Assembly: GCA_964472175.1 (NCBI GenBank)
Contig: CAYYJF010000037.1
Span: forward strand, 1 to 18,935
Source of the DNA: UBA8389 sp964472175
Lineage (GTDB): Bacteria > Bacteroidota > Bacteroidia > Bacteroidales > UBA1402
Direction: 5' to 3'
DNA length: 18,935 bases
Shown here: positions 6,934-14,571 of the stretch, piece after piece
How positions within the stretch are numbered: the first letter of the stretch is position 1
Layout: each line of letters starts with the position of its first letter
The notes under the pieces: generated by a model
Told to the model about the DNA's origin: nothing
Database searches by the model: none
What the model saw: only the letters and a program-made list of their open reading frames with translations
Position numbers and translations under genes: made by a program

Positions 6934-6996
6934 TGCTTCGGGTATGGAAATAAAAGCTTCGGGTATAAAAATAAGTATTTCGGGTACGAAAATAAA
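6934..6996. repeat. Three 21-bp tandem repeats
   Basis: Three adjacent 21-base units occupy 6934-6954, 6955-6975 and 6976-6996. All share TTCGGGTA at positions 4-11 and an A-rich second half containing AAATAA. They lie between the upstream end of the GH115 gene and the T-tract side of the tRNA terminator. The frame through them encodes three 7-residue repeats (FGY.NK), but there is no sign that this short frame is a gene. Confidence 0.85.
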
Positions 6997-7031
6997 AAAA
7001 AAGGTCTTCTCAATTGTTATTTGAGAAGACC
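6994..7031 (-). terminator. Intrinsic terminator of the tRNA-Ala transcript
   Basis: On the minus strand an 11-bp perfect stem (7021-7031 with 7003-7013) with a 7-base loop is followed by nine T residues (7002-6994). It lies 11 bases beyond the tRNA 3' end and ends transcription before the GH115 gene. Confidence 0.9.
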
Positions 7032-7041
7032 CGATGTTTTG

Positions 7042-7115
7042 TGGAGTATAGCGGACTCGAACCGCTCACCTCGACACTGCCAGTGTCGCGCTCTAGCCAG
7101 ATGAGCTAATACCCC
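7042..7115 (-). tRNA. tRNA-Ala (anticodon GGC)
   Basis: The minus strand folds as a complete cloverleaf. The acceptor stem is GGGGTAT/ATACTCC with the alanine-specific G3-U70 pair. The D stem is GCTC/GAGC and the anticodon stem CGACA/TGTCG with loop CTGGCAG (anticodon GGC). The T arm is AGCGG-TTCGAGT-CCGCT and the discriminator is A (7042). The 3' CCA is not encoded. The tRNA reads the alanine codons GCC and GCU. It has its own promoter motif and terminator. Confidence 0.96.
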
Positions 7116-7130
7116 GTCGTTTTGAGCGTG

Positions 7131-7138
7131 CAAATATA
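7131..7138 (-). promoter_or_regulatory. Probable -7 element (TATATTTG) for tRNA-Ala
   Basis: The minus strand reads TATATTTG, a match to TAnnTTTG, 15 bases before the tRNA 5' end. Transcription would start a few bases upstream of the mature tRNA. No convincing -33 box was found. It is back to back with the -7 motif for the DUF4286 gene. Confidence 0.5.
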
Positions 7139-7150
7139 CATGAAGATTTC

Positions 7151-7158
7151 TATCTTTG
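7151..7158 (+). promoter_or_regulatory. Probable -7 element (TATCTTTG) for DUF4286-ruvC
   Basis: TATCTTTG matches the Bacteroidota -7 consensus and ends 36 bases before the ATG at 7195. The nearest TTTG upstream (7121-7124) is 26 bases away, a little far for a -33 box. It is divergent from the tRNA promoter motif, with 12 bases between them. Confidence 0.5.
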
Positions 7159-7194
7159 CAACAGCTTTGAGCGCTTACCAAAAAAAATATTCAC

Positions 7195-7497
7195 ATGTTG
7201 ATCGTCAACACCACTTACCAAGTATCGGAACAATTTGAAAATGAGTGGAAAAACTGGGTTTTGTCCGAGTACATTCCCGAAGTGACCTCATCGGGCATGT
7301 TGGTCAACCCCGGATTTTTCAGGTTATTGATTGAAAACGAAGCCAACACCGTGAGTTATGCCCTGCAATTTCAGACCCAAAGTTTTGAAACGCTGGAAAA
7401 ATGGTTTGAAAAATTTGGAACCGAACTCCAACACGGCATGAGCAAACGGTTTGACGATAAAGTGCTGGGGTTTACCACACTCATGGAATCGGTTTAA
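7195..7497 (+). CDS. DUF4286 family protein
   Basis: The 100-residue cytosolic protein matches the DUF4286 family. It opens MLIVNTTYQVSEQFENEW, with a WV..EYIPEV segment and the phrase YALQFQTQSFETLEKW. The fold looks like a small alpha/beta dimeric barrel of the ferredoxin-like type, suggested only by the alternating pattern. Function is unknown. The stop codon is four bases before the ruvC ATG, so the two are co-transcribed. I recall DUF4286 next to ruvC in other Bacteroidota. There is no signal peptide and no cysteine. Confidence 0.88.
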   Translation: MLIVNTTYQVSEQFENEWKNWVLSEYIPEVTSSGMLVNPGFFRLLIENEANTVSYALQFQTQSFETLEKWFEKFGTELQHGMSKRFDDKVLGFTTLMESV

Positions 7498-7501
7498 AGA
7501 G

Positions 7502-8092
7502 ATGGCACAGGTAATTCCGCATAAAAAAGTGATCCGCGACCGCATCATTCTGGGCATTGACCCTGGTACCAATGTGATGGGTTATGGCTTGTTGCACATT
7601 CAAAACAACAAGCCTACATTGTTGACCATGGGCATTTTACAGCTTGGTAAATACGAAGACCAATACCTGAAGATGAAACGCATTTTTGACAGAACGGTGG
7701 CCCTCATTGACGAATTTCATCCAGACGAACTGGCCATCGAAGCACCTTTTTTTGGAAAAAATGTGCAATCCATGCTCAAACTGGGCAGGGCTCAGGGAAC
7801 AGCCATTTCAGCCGCAATCACCAGAGATTTGCCCATCTTTGAATATGCACCGCTCAAAATCAAGCAATCCATCACCGGCAACGGCAGGGCGACCAAAGAG
7901 CAGGTCTCGGACATGCTTCAAAGGTTATTGAACATTCCCAAGGAAAGCATGCTGCCTCAACTGGATGCAACCGATGGCCTGGCGGCGGCTGCCTGTCATT
8001 TTTTACAAACCAACAGGCCGCAATCTGAAGCCCCCTGCAAAAGTTGGAAAGCCTATTTGTCACAGCATCCAGACAAGCTCAAAAAGGCCTGA
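7502..8092 (+). CDS. ruvC: Holliday junction resolvase RuvC
   Basis: The 196-residue protein is RuvC, the dimeric endonuclease that cleaves Holliday junctions after RuvAB branch migration. The four metal-binding acidic residues are in place: D20 (GIDPGTNVMGYG), E80 (AIEAPFFGKN), and D155 with D158 (LDATDGLAAA). The central QSMLKLGRAQGTA helix is also present. The frame is open upstream to 7451, overlapping the DUF4286 gene; the ATG at 7502 gives the usual length plus a short N-terminal extension. The C-terminal 30 residues are basic and variable. It converges with the TonB-dependent receptor gene, 17 bases apart, with no terminator visible between them. Confidence 0.97.
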   Translation: MAQVIPHKKVIRDRIILGIDPGTNVMGYGLLHIQNNKPTLLTMGILQLGKYEDQYLKMKRIFDRTVALIDEFHPDELAIEAPFFGKNVQSMLKLGRAQGTAISAAITRDLPIFEYAPLKIKQSITGNGRATKEQVSDMLQRLLNIPKESMLPQLDATDGLAAAACHFLQTNRPQSEAPCKSWKAYLSQHPDKLKKA

Positions 8093-8109
8093 TCAATGGC
8101 GGGTTCACT

Positions 8110-10494
8110 TCAATAGCGAATCATCAGTCCGATAGAAGGCAAGACATTGCCGCCTATCACTTCCACTTTTCTGAGCTCATAGCGCGTTGGATCGGTCGAA
8201 TTGGTCACCACCTGCCCGTTCACATCCAGATTGGTATAAATGGCCGGACTTTCTGTCTGGTAGTTGTAGGTATTCTGGACATCCAGATATACATTGAGCA
8301 TCCACTTTTCAAAATACCATTCTTTGTCCAGACGCAAATCCAGGATGTGCGAACCCTTCAGGCGGGAAGCATTGTAGTTGTTGTAATCCGGCACCGGTTG
8401 ATAGCGAATGTCCCAAACGTCCTTGCGTTCGGACAAGTTGACATCGATTGGGGTGTAAGGCGCACCGCCCACGTAACGCCAACGGGCACCGAGGGTGAGA
8501 CTCTTGTCAAACTTATACGCACCCAAAACATTGGCAATGAATCTGGTATCCCAGGATGAAGGTCGGTACACACCGGAAATGTCGGTAAATTCACTTCTGA
8601 AAAGGGTCAGGGTGGTGGACATGTTGATGCGTTTTTGATCTTTCCATTTGAAGAGATATTCCACCCCAAAGGCACGTCCTTTTCCGTTTGAAACAATTTG
8701 TTCATCGCCCACCTGACCGTAATCGGTGCCCTTGCTTGCCAGGCTCACCCCTTCAGCAACGGAAAGGGCATAGCGGCTGTACTGCTTGTAGAATCCTTCC
8801 ATGGTTATTTTCACCGAGGCATTGGGGTTGAATTCAAAACCGGCAACCAACTGGTCGGAAGCCGTATATTTCACCTGCTCGTTTTTGTTGACCATCACCC
8901 CTGCCGGATTTTTATAACCCAGGCTGGTATAGGCAGGTTGCAGGACATAACGCCCAGCGTTTCCACTCACAATCCAGCGTTCGTTCAGGTCGTAAGACAC
9001 AGACATTCTGGGTGAGAGTTGGTTGAGGGGGTTGGCCATGTGGTGGTTGAAATTGTTGCCGCTCATGCGGAGCCCCAAAGACAAGCGCAAGCTTTCCTTA
9101 AGGTAGGTATTGGAAGCCTGCGCAAAGAGTTCATAGCCAAACAGATTCAACTTCGTGTCATAATTGAGGCTGTCAGGATTTCCCGATTGAAGTATTTGTC
9201 TGTAGGTTTCGTTGGTATAGCGGGCATATTTGGCACCTGCACCCACCAATAAACGGAAAGGCAAGGACTGAAAATCGCGTTCAAATCTGAATTTATTTTC
9301 GGCTTCATCCGACAAATAATCCTGATTCTTACCCAGCGACTCGTCGTTGTCGATGTATTTGAAGTTGTGGTTTCGCAGCATATTGCGGCTCAGCACCCAG
9401 GTGTCGGCGTGGTCTTCCGAATAATGTTTCAAGACCGAGCCGACGGCATAATACCACTGCTCATACACAGGCAGATACGACAACAAATAGCGCTGGCTTT
9501 CGCTTGGATTCTGCAAATCGGTGTTCAATACCATGCGGTCGATAGAACCAACGCCGATCACGTTCAGCACATTCTTATCGTTCAGACGGGTATTGACTTT
9601 AAATTGAAAATCGTTGTAGGTTGGTAAAAAGGGCAGTCCGATAAAATCGAAGAGGTATTGCAGGTACGACTGTCTGGCCGAGGCGATGAAGGTGGTTTTC
9701 TGGCTCAAAGGCCCGTCCACGGTGACGCCTGCATCGGACGAACCAATGGTAAATGCGGCATGCACCCTGTCTTTGTCGCCGTTGCGCTGTTTGATATCGA
9801 GCACTGAGCTCAGGGCATTGCCCCGATTCACAGGAAAAGCGCCGGAAAAGAAGTTGATTTCACGCACAAAATCGGGATTAAAAATACTGACCACCCCACC
9901 CGAAGAGCCTTGTGTGGCAAAGTGGTTGATGATGGGGATTTCGATTTCATCCAAAAAGAAGACGTTTTCGGAAGGACCGCCGCCACGTACAATCAGGTCG
10001 TTGCGTTGGGGACTGGTGGGACCAACTCCTGGCAAAGTTTGAACCGACTTGGACACATCCCGATTGACTCCTGCCGTCTTTTCAAGCTCCTGAACACCAA
10101 TCTTTTGAAACGAAGTCGGACTACCAATCTTCGCAAATTCAAACGTTCGGGCAATCACCACTTCTTTCAGCTGTTGCGGTTTTTCCACCAAGCGGATGTC
10201 CAAATACACATTTCGGTTTCCCTGAACATGGACTTCGGACGAAGCCATGTTCTCAAAGCCCAACAGCGTAAGTTTGAAGGTATAGAAACCGGGGGGCAGA
10301 CTAAATTCAAAGCGTCCCAGAGAATCGGTATAACTTTTCATATTCAGACCTTCCACCTGAACCGACACGGCTTCGAGCGGTTCATTGGTGGTAGCATGGA
10401 ACACCCTGCCGTTGGCCGTACCATTTTGAGCGAATGCTGTTTGTGCCATCAGCAGCACAAAAAAGGCTACGAGATACCATCTTTTCGTTTTCAT
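8110..10494 (-). CDS. TonB-dependent receptor with carboxypeptidase-regulatory-like N-terminal domain
   Basis: The 794-residue outer-membrane protein has a signal peptide (1-22, ending TAFAQ). A beta-sandwich carboxypeptidase-regulatory-like domain follows (about 25-105: GRVFHATTNEPLEAVSVQVE, then the GRFEFSLPPGFYTF pattern). A probable TonB box comes next (LKEVVIAR, 109-116), then a plug domain (about 118-235, with VRGGGPSENVFFLDEIEIP) and a 22-strand-type barrel to the terminal aromatic residue (MIRY). It imports some ligand at the expense of TonB energy. The substrate cannot be read: there is no SusD partner, and it is shorter than SusC proteins. Its ATG follows the methyltransferase stop by one base, so translation is probably coupled to that gene, a functionally puzzling pairing. 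Confidence 0.92.
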   Translation of the reverse strand: MKTKRWYLVAFFVLLMAQTAFAQNGTANGRVFHATTNEPLEAVSVQVEGLNMKSYTDSLGRFEFSLPPGFYTFKLTLLGFENMASSEVHVQGNRNVYLDIRLVEKPQQLKEVVIARTFEFAKIGSPTSFQKIGVQELEKTAGVNRDVSKSVQTLPGVGPTSPQRNDLIVRGGGPSENVFFLDEIEIPIINHFATQGSSGGVVSIFNPDFVREINFFSGAFPVNRGNALSSVLDIKQRNGDKDRVHAAFTIGSSDAGVTVDGPLSQKTTFIASARQSYLQYLFDFIGLPFLPTYNDFQFKVNTRLNDKNVLNVIGVGSIDRMVLNTDLQNPSESQRYLLSYLPVYEQWYYAVGSVLKHYSEDHADTWVLSRNMLRNHNFKYIDNDESLGKNQDYLSDEAENKFRFERDFQSLPFRLLVGAGAKYARYTNETYRQILQSGNPDSLNYDTKLNLFGYELFAQASNTYLKESLRLSLGLRMSGNNFNHHMANPLNQLSPRMSVSYDLNERWIVSGNAGRYVLQPAYTSLGYKNPAGVMVNKNEQVKYTASDQLVAGFEFNPNASVKITMEGFYKQYSRYALSVAEGVSLASKGTDYGQVGDEQIVSNGKGRAFGVEYLFKWKDQKRINMSTTLTLFRSEFTDISGVYRPSSWDTRFIANVLGAYKFDKSLTLGARWRYVGGAPYTPIDVNLSERKDVWDIRYQPVPDYNNYNASRLKGSHILDLRLDKEWYFEKWMLNVYLDVQNTYNYQTESPAIYTNLDVNGQVVTNSTDPTRYELRKVEVIGGNVLPSIGLMIRY

Positions 10495-10495
10495 A

Positions 10496-11710
10496 TTACC
10501 TTATTTTTATTTTTTCACACGCAATCATCACTTTTTTCTCATTGGCCCAGGTGGTTGCAAACAAATAAATGTTACCTCCATCCTGAATGCCCAGTCTTTT
10601 GCGCAAAGCATCGACCGATTCGGGAAAATTCCGAACAGTTAGATTGGCTTTGGGTTGTTTTCCAAGCACTTGTTTCACTTCTTTGGATTGAACCGAAAAA
10701 TGGGTGGTGATCTCAAAGGCCCGTCCCGGAAAATCGGGTATCAACCGATCGGAAGTGTACAAATGGGTGTTGGGGTGTAGTTTTTCGACCTGATGACGAA
10801 CCGACAGCACATTGAACGCACCGGATTTGAGGAGGGCGGCATTGGGTTCGTACAGGTACGACTTGAGTTGTGTGGCATACACAGGTCTGGCTGATGCTTC
10901 TTCGTCCAGCGTAAATTCAAAGATTGTATCTTCGTGATTTTGACGCAATTGTGCTGCAAACAGGCGAATAGGCCCTTCGATGCGGTTTTTGTCCAATAAA
11001 AACAAGAGTTCCTTGCATTCATTTTCAACAGCAACAATGTGGATTTCTCTGGTTTCCGGCAGTTGTCTGAGGGCGGCCCGTATGTCGAGCATGGGCGACA
11101 TCTTGATCATGACAAACCTGCCTTTTTCAAAAAGTTGGTCTTTGATGTCCACCACGTTGGGTTCGCAATCGCTCAAAGCCACCACTTTTCCGCCATGGGC
11201 ATTTCTTCTTGCCGGATCCAAATACACCAGATCAAAAACTGTGGACTGATCGTGAAGCCATTCCACTCCGTCCTGATTGAGGCATTCGGCTTGGTTGAAG
11301 CCCAGTTGAGCCACGTTGTGCCGGACACATTCGAACAGGGCTGTGTTTTTTTCGACATAAACGGCTTTGGGCAGGTCGTGGGACATGAAGTAGAAATCCA
11401 CGCCAAAGCCGCCGGTTAAATCGACCAGCGATTGGACACGATCCAAACGATTCAGGAGTTGGGATTTATACCTGGCAGTGCTTTCGGAAGAGCACTGCTC
11501 CATGGATAACTTGGTGGGATATAAGATGTTGGGATTGTCCGACCAGGTCGGTATTTTCACCGCCGCATCGCGCATGCCTGAAAGTTGATCCAACACTTTT
11601 TTGGCATCCAGGGTGGGATATTGGCGCATTCGAAGCGCCAAAGATGGTACATCCGCACCTTTGTGCTGTACCACGAATTCATATTCTTCCTTTGTCAACC
11701 CAACCATCAT
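10496..11710 (-). CDS. THUMP-like-domain class I SAM-dependent methyltransferase
   Basis: The 404-residue cytosolic protein has an N-terminal helical region and a Rossmann methyltransferase core. SAM motif I is DLTGGFGVD (97-105), the acidic end of strand 2 is YVEKN (118-122), and the catalytic-type motif is YLDPARR (163-169). A segment before the core, EQCSSESTARYKSQL (71-85), looks family-typical. The C-terminal 100 residues fit the small THUMP-like domain found in this Bacteroidota family, suggesting an RNA substrate; the exact target is unknown. The frame continues upstream into the run of N, but that part is meaningless. The tandem ATGs at 11710 and 11707 begin the recognisable protein. 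It probably shares a transcript with the downstream TonB receptor. Confidence 0.9.
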   Translation of the reverse strand: MMVGLTKEEYEFVVQHKGADVPSLALRMRQYPTLDAKKVLDQLSGMRDAAVKIPTWSDNPNILYPTKLSMEQCSSESTARYKSQLLNRLDRVQSLVDLTGGFGVDFYFMSHDLPKAVYVEKNTALFECVRHNVAQLGFNQAECLNQDGVEWLHDQSTVFDLVYLDPARRNAHGGKVVALSDCEPNVVDIKDQLFEKGRFVMIKMSPMLDIRAALRQLPETREIHIVAVENECKELLFLLDKNRIEGPIRLFAAQLRQNHEDTIFEFTLDEEASARPVYATQLKSYLYEPNAALLKSGAFNVLSVRHQVEKLHPNTHLYTSDRLIPDFPGRAFEITTHFSVQSKEVKQVLGKQPKANLTVRNFPESVDALRKRLGIQDGGNIYLFATTWANEKKVMIACEKIKIR

Positions 11711-11778
11711 TATAAAGCATTCGTTACATTCGATCCTCAATCTTATTTCAAATCCGGAAGAAAATACGTTGTTTTCGT

Positions 11779-11786
11779 TACATTTG
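11779..11786 (+). promoter_or_regulatory. Probable -7 element (TACATTTG) for the receiver/PEP-binding protein
   Basis: TACATTTG matches TAnnTTTG and lies two bases before the run of N, on the strand of the large gene that emerges on the other side. The start codon of that gene would then be inside the gap. No clear -33 TTTG is present. Confidence 0.4.
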
Positions 11787-11788
11787 CA

Positions 11789-11888
11789 NNNNNNNNNNNN
11801 NNNNNNNNNNNNNNNNNNNNNNNNNNNNNNNNNNNNNNNNNNNNNNNNNNNNNNNNNNNNNNNNNNNNNNNNNNNNNNNNNNNNNNNN
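11789..11888. other. Assembly gap (100 N)
   Basis: Exactly 100 undetermined bases, the customary placeholder for a scaffold join of unknown length. Frames that pass through it are not evidence of coding. The 5' end of the downstream gene is hidden here, and the true gap is likely longer than 100 bases, because the missing start of that protein should need more than 33 codons. Confidence 0.97.
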
Positions 11889-14570
11889 AGGGACATCAGC
11901 TTTGGCATTCCGAATGCCATCAAATTGATTTATCCCGATTTGCCCATCGTGGTACTGACACCATTTTCCAAGGAGGTTTCAACGTATATGGAAAAGGCCG
12001 ATCTTTCTGCCGTCGATTTTGTGTTCAGTTGGTTGGGAAATGCCGACTTATTGCTGGCCATCATCAAACTGATTGAAGATAAAATGAATGTAGATCAGGA
12101 CATTGATTCTGTGGGTGTTCGCATCATTCTGGTGGTGGAAGATTCGGTTCGGTTTTATTCGTCCATTCTGCCAAATTTGTACAAATTTGTCTTGGAACAA
12201 TCCAGAAACTTTGCCACAGAAGCGTTGAATGGCCACCAACAAATGTTGCGGATGCGCGGCCGGCCTAAAATTTTACTGGCCAGAGATTATGAGGAGGCCA
12301 AATCTCTTTTTTATAAATATCAGAAAAATATGTTGGGGGTGGTTTCCGACATCAGTTTCAACCGAGCCGGTTCAAAAGACAGGGAAGCCGGGCTTCGGTT
12401 TTGCAGAAAAATCAGATCGGTGGACGAAAACATGCCCATTTTACTCAATTCATCCGACACCAACAACAAAACATTGGCTTATGAATTGAAAGCCGGATTT
12501 ATCGACAAAGCATCCAAAACTTTTCCGCAAGAACTCAGGCAAACGCTCACCGACAATTTTGGATTCGGCGACTTTGTCTTTAGTGATTTATACTCCGGAA
12601 ATGAAGTTCTGAGGGTACGCAATTTAAAGGATCTGCAGGAGAATATCTTTACCATTCCTGACGACTTGTTGAACCACCACCTCCACCGCAACCACATTTC
12701 AAGGTGGTTGTACTCCAGGGCCATGTTCCCTTTGGCAAAATTTTTAGAAAGCATCCATATGGAGGATTTCGACAGCATCGATGAAATTAGAAAAGTCATT
12801 GCAAATGCCATTGTGATATACAGAAGAACCAAAAATCAGGGAATCATTGCTGAATTCAAACGCGACCGATACGACAAGTTTTCAAACTTTGTGCGCTTTG
12901 GTGAAGGTTCACTCGGCGGAAAAGGCAGAGGTTTGGCCTTTATCGACTCCATGATCAAGCACAATGAGTCGCTCAACGACTTTGAAGGCATCAATGTGTG
13001 TATTCCCAAAACACTGGTATTGTGTACAGAGGTGTTCGACCAGTTTATGGATAACAACGACCTCTACCCCATCGCTTTGTCCGATGCTTCGGACAAAGAA
13101 ATTCTGAACATTTTTCTGGAATCGCATTTGCCCGATGGGTTCAACGACAATTTGCGTACCTTCATTCAAGTGGTGGGAAAACCCATCGCCATCCGCTCGT
13201 CAAGTTTGCTGGAAGATGCCCATTATCAGCCATTTGCAGGAATCTATTCCACCTATATGATCCCTTTCGACAGCGACATCGAAAAAACGCTGCAATGGTT
13301 GAAGTATGCCATCAAAGGGGTGTACGCTTCGGTGTTCTTTCAAAACAGCAAGGCCTACATGAAGGCAACGGCCAACATCATTGATCAGGAAAAAATGGCC
13401 ATCATTCTGGAAGAGGTTTGTGGCAACTCCTACGGGAACAGACACTACCCAACGTTTTCAGGTGTGGCACGTTCCTTGAATTACTACCCCATTGGGCATG
13501 AGAAACCGGAGGACGGCATTGCCAATGTCGCCCTGGGATTGGGTAAATACATTGTGGACGGGGGCACCACCCTGCGTTTTTCGCCCAAGCACCCGCACAG
13601 TGTGCTGCAAATGAGTTCTTTGGATTTTGCGCTCAAAGAAACGCAAACGCATTTTCTGGCCTTGGATTTATCCTATAAAAATGACATCATCAGCACGGAC
13701 GATGGACAAAACCTATTGAAAATCAATGTTCAGGATGCGAGTGAAGACGGTACTTTGGATCAAATTGTGTCCACTTACGACCCCAACGACCAGATGCTGC
13801 TGGACGGCATTTGGGGCAAAGGCAGAAAAATTGTTTCCTTCGCCCACATTCTTCAAAACAACACGTTCCCCCTGGCACTGATTTTGGAAAGAGTGCTGCA
13901 TGAAGGACAGAAGGACATGGGCAGGCCCATAGAAATTGAGTTTGCCGTTGAACTGACTCCGGATGAAAGTGGGCGTAAAACCTTTTATCTGCTACAAATA
14001 CGTCCCATTGTGGATGCCAAGGCTTCTTTGGATGAAGATTTGGATGCCATTCCCAAAAAAGATTTGCTCCTGTACACTCAAAACGCATTGGGTCACGGTA
14101 CGGACAATGAGCTGTATGATTTGGTTTTTGTCAAACCGGAATCGTTTCACGGCAGCAGAAATCAGCTCACGGTGTATGAAATTGAGAAAATCAACAAGCA
14201 GTTGACCAACGAAAATCGGGGTTACATCCTGATTGGGCCCGGCCGATGGGGATCGAGTGATTCCTGGTTGGGCATTCCTGTGAAATGGCCGCAAATTGCC
14301 TCTGCCCGCCTCATCGTGGAAGCCGACTTAACATCCTACCCCATCGATCCGAGTCAGGGTACGCATTTCTTTCAAAACCTCACCTCTTTCGGGGTCTGTT
14401 ATTTCACGGTTGGGAGAGAAACATTCGGCAACTGGTGCGACTTTGACTTCATCCAACAACAACCGGCTGCGTTTGAAAACGACTACATCAAACACATTCG
14501 TTTTGAAAAACCCTTGGTGGTAAAGGCTGACGGACAGAAAAACATTGGCGTGGTGCTCAAACCTCACTGA
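11889..14570 (+). CDS. Receiver-domain / PEP-pyruvate-binding (PPDK N-type ATP-grasp) protein, 5' partial
   Basis: 893 residues are visible; the N-terminus is in the gap. The first visible part is the end of a receiver domain (IVVLTPFSKEV, then FVFSWLGNADLLL). The usual strand-5 Lys is replaced there, so this receiver may be degenerate. A second receiver follows (about 76-215), with acidic VVEDS, phospho-acceptor-like GVVSDISF, ILLNSSDTN and Lys in FIDKASK, and an insertion after its first helix. After a helical linker comes a PPDK/PEP-synthase N-terminal ATP-grasp domain: GSLGGKGRGLAFI, IAIRSSSLLEDAHYQPFAG, ALGLGKYIVDGG and EIEFAVEL...FYLLQIRPI. A conserved C-terminal region (GPGRWGSSDSWLGIP, then DPSQGTHFFQN) follows. 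The phosphohistidine swivel and PEP-utilising barrel of true PPDK/PpsA are absent. It is probably a cytosolic signal-responsive ATP-binding protein. I recall homologues of about 980 residues across Bacteroidota without an assigned role. Confidence 0.9.
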   Translation, partial: RDISFGIPNAIKLIYPDLPIVVLTPFSKEVSTYMEKADLSAVDFVFSWLGNADLLLAIIKLIEDKMNVDQDIDSVGVRIILVVEDSVRFYSSILPNLYKFVLEQSRNFATEALNGHQQMLRMRGRPKILLARDYEEAKSLFYKYQKNMLGVVSDISFNRAGSKDREAGLRFCRKIRSVDENMPILLNSSDTNNKTLAYELKAGFIDKASKTFPQELRQTLTDNFGFGDFVFSDLYSGNEVLRVRNLKDLQENIFTIPDDLLNHHLHRNHISRWLYSRAMFPLAKFLESIHMEDFDSIDEIRKVIANAIVIYRRTKNQGIIAEFKRDRYDKFSNFVRFGEGSLGGKGRGLAFIDSMIKHNESLNDFEGINVCIPKTLVLCTEVFDQFMDNNDLYPIALSDASDKEILNIFLESHLPDGFNDNLRTFIQVVGKPIAIRSSSLLEDAHYQPFAGIYSTYMIPFDSDIEKTLQWLKYAIKGVYASVFFQNSKAYMKATANIIDQEKMAIILEEVCGNSYGNRHYPTFSGVARSLNYYPIGHEKPEDGIANVALGLGKYIVDGGTTLRFSPKHPHSVLQMSSLDFALKETQTHFLALDLSYKNDIISTDDGQNLLKINVQDASEDGTLDQIVSTYDPNDQMLLDGIWGKGRKIVSFAHILQNNTFPLALILERVLHEGQKDMGRPIEIEFAVELTPDESGRKTFYLLQIRPIVDAKASLDEDLDAIPKKDLLLYTQNALGHGTDNELYDLVFVKPESFHGSRNQLTVYEIEKINKQLTNENRGYILIGPGRWGSSDSWLGIPVKWPQIASARLIVEADLTSYPIDPSQGTHFFQNLTSFGVCYFTVGRETFGNWCDFDFIQQQPAAFENDYIKHIRFEKPLVVKADGQKNIGVVLKPH

Positions 14571-14571
14571 T

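Noticed and set aside
6919..7104. A 61-codon frame through the 21-bp repeats and the tRNA
   Set aside because: It reads through a tandem repeat, a terminator and the antisense strand of a tRNA gene, so it is not a credible protein.
7451..7501. ruvC start at 7451
   Set aside because: It would overlap the DUF4286 gene by 47 bases and add an extension unlike RuvC; the ATG at 7502 is better.
11601..11888. Start of the receiver/ATP-grasp gene at 11601, left of the gap
   Set aside because: That stretch is antisense to the methyltransferase gene and is linked only by N; a -7 promoter motif at 11779-11786 implies the start lies in the gap.
11711..11923. Extension of the methyltransferase frame through the N run to 11923
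   Set aside because: The frame passes through 100 undetermined bases and the flanking translation is not family-like; the recognisable protein starts at 11710.
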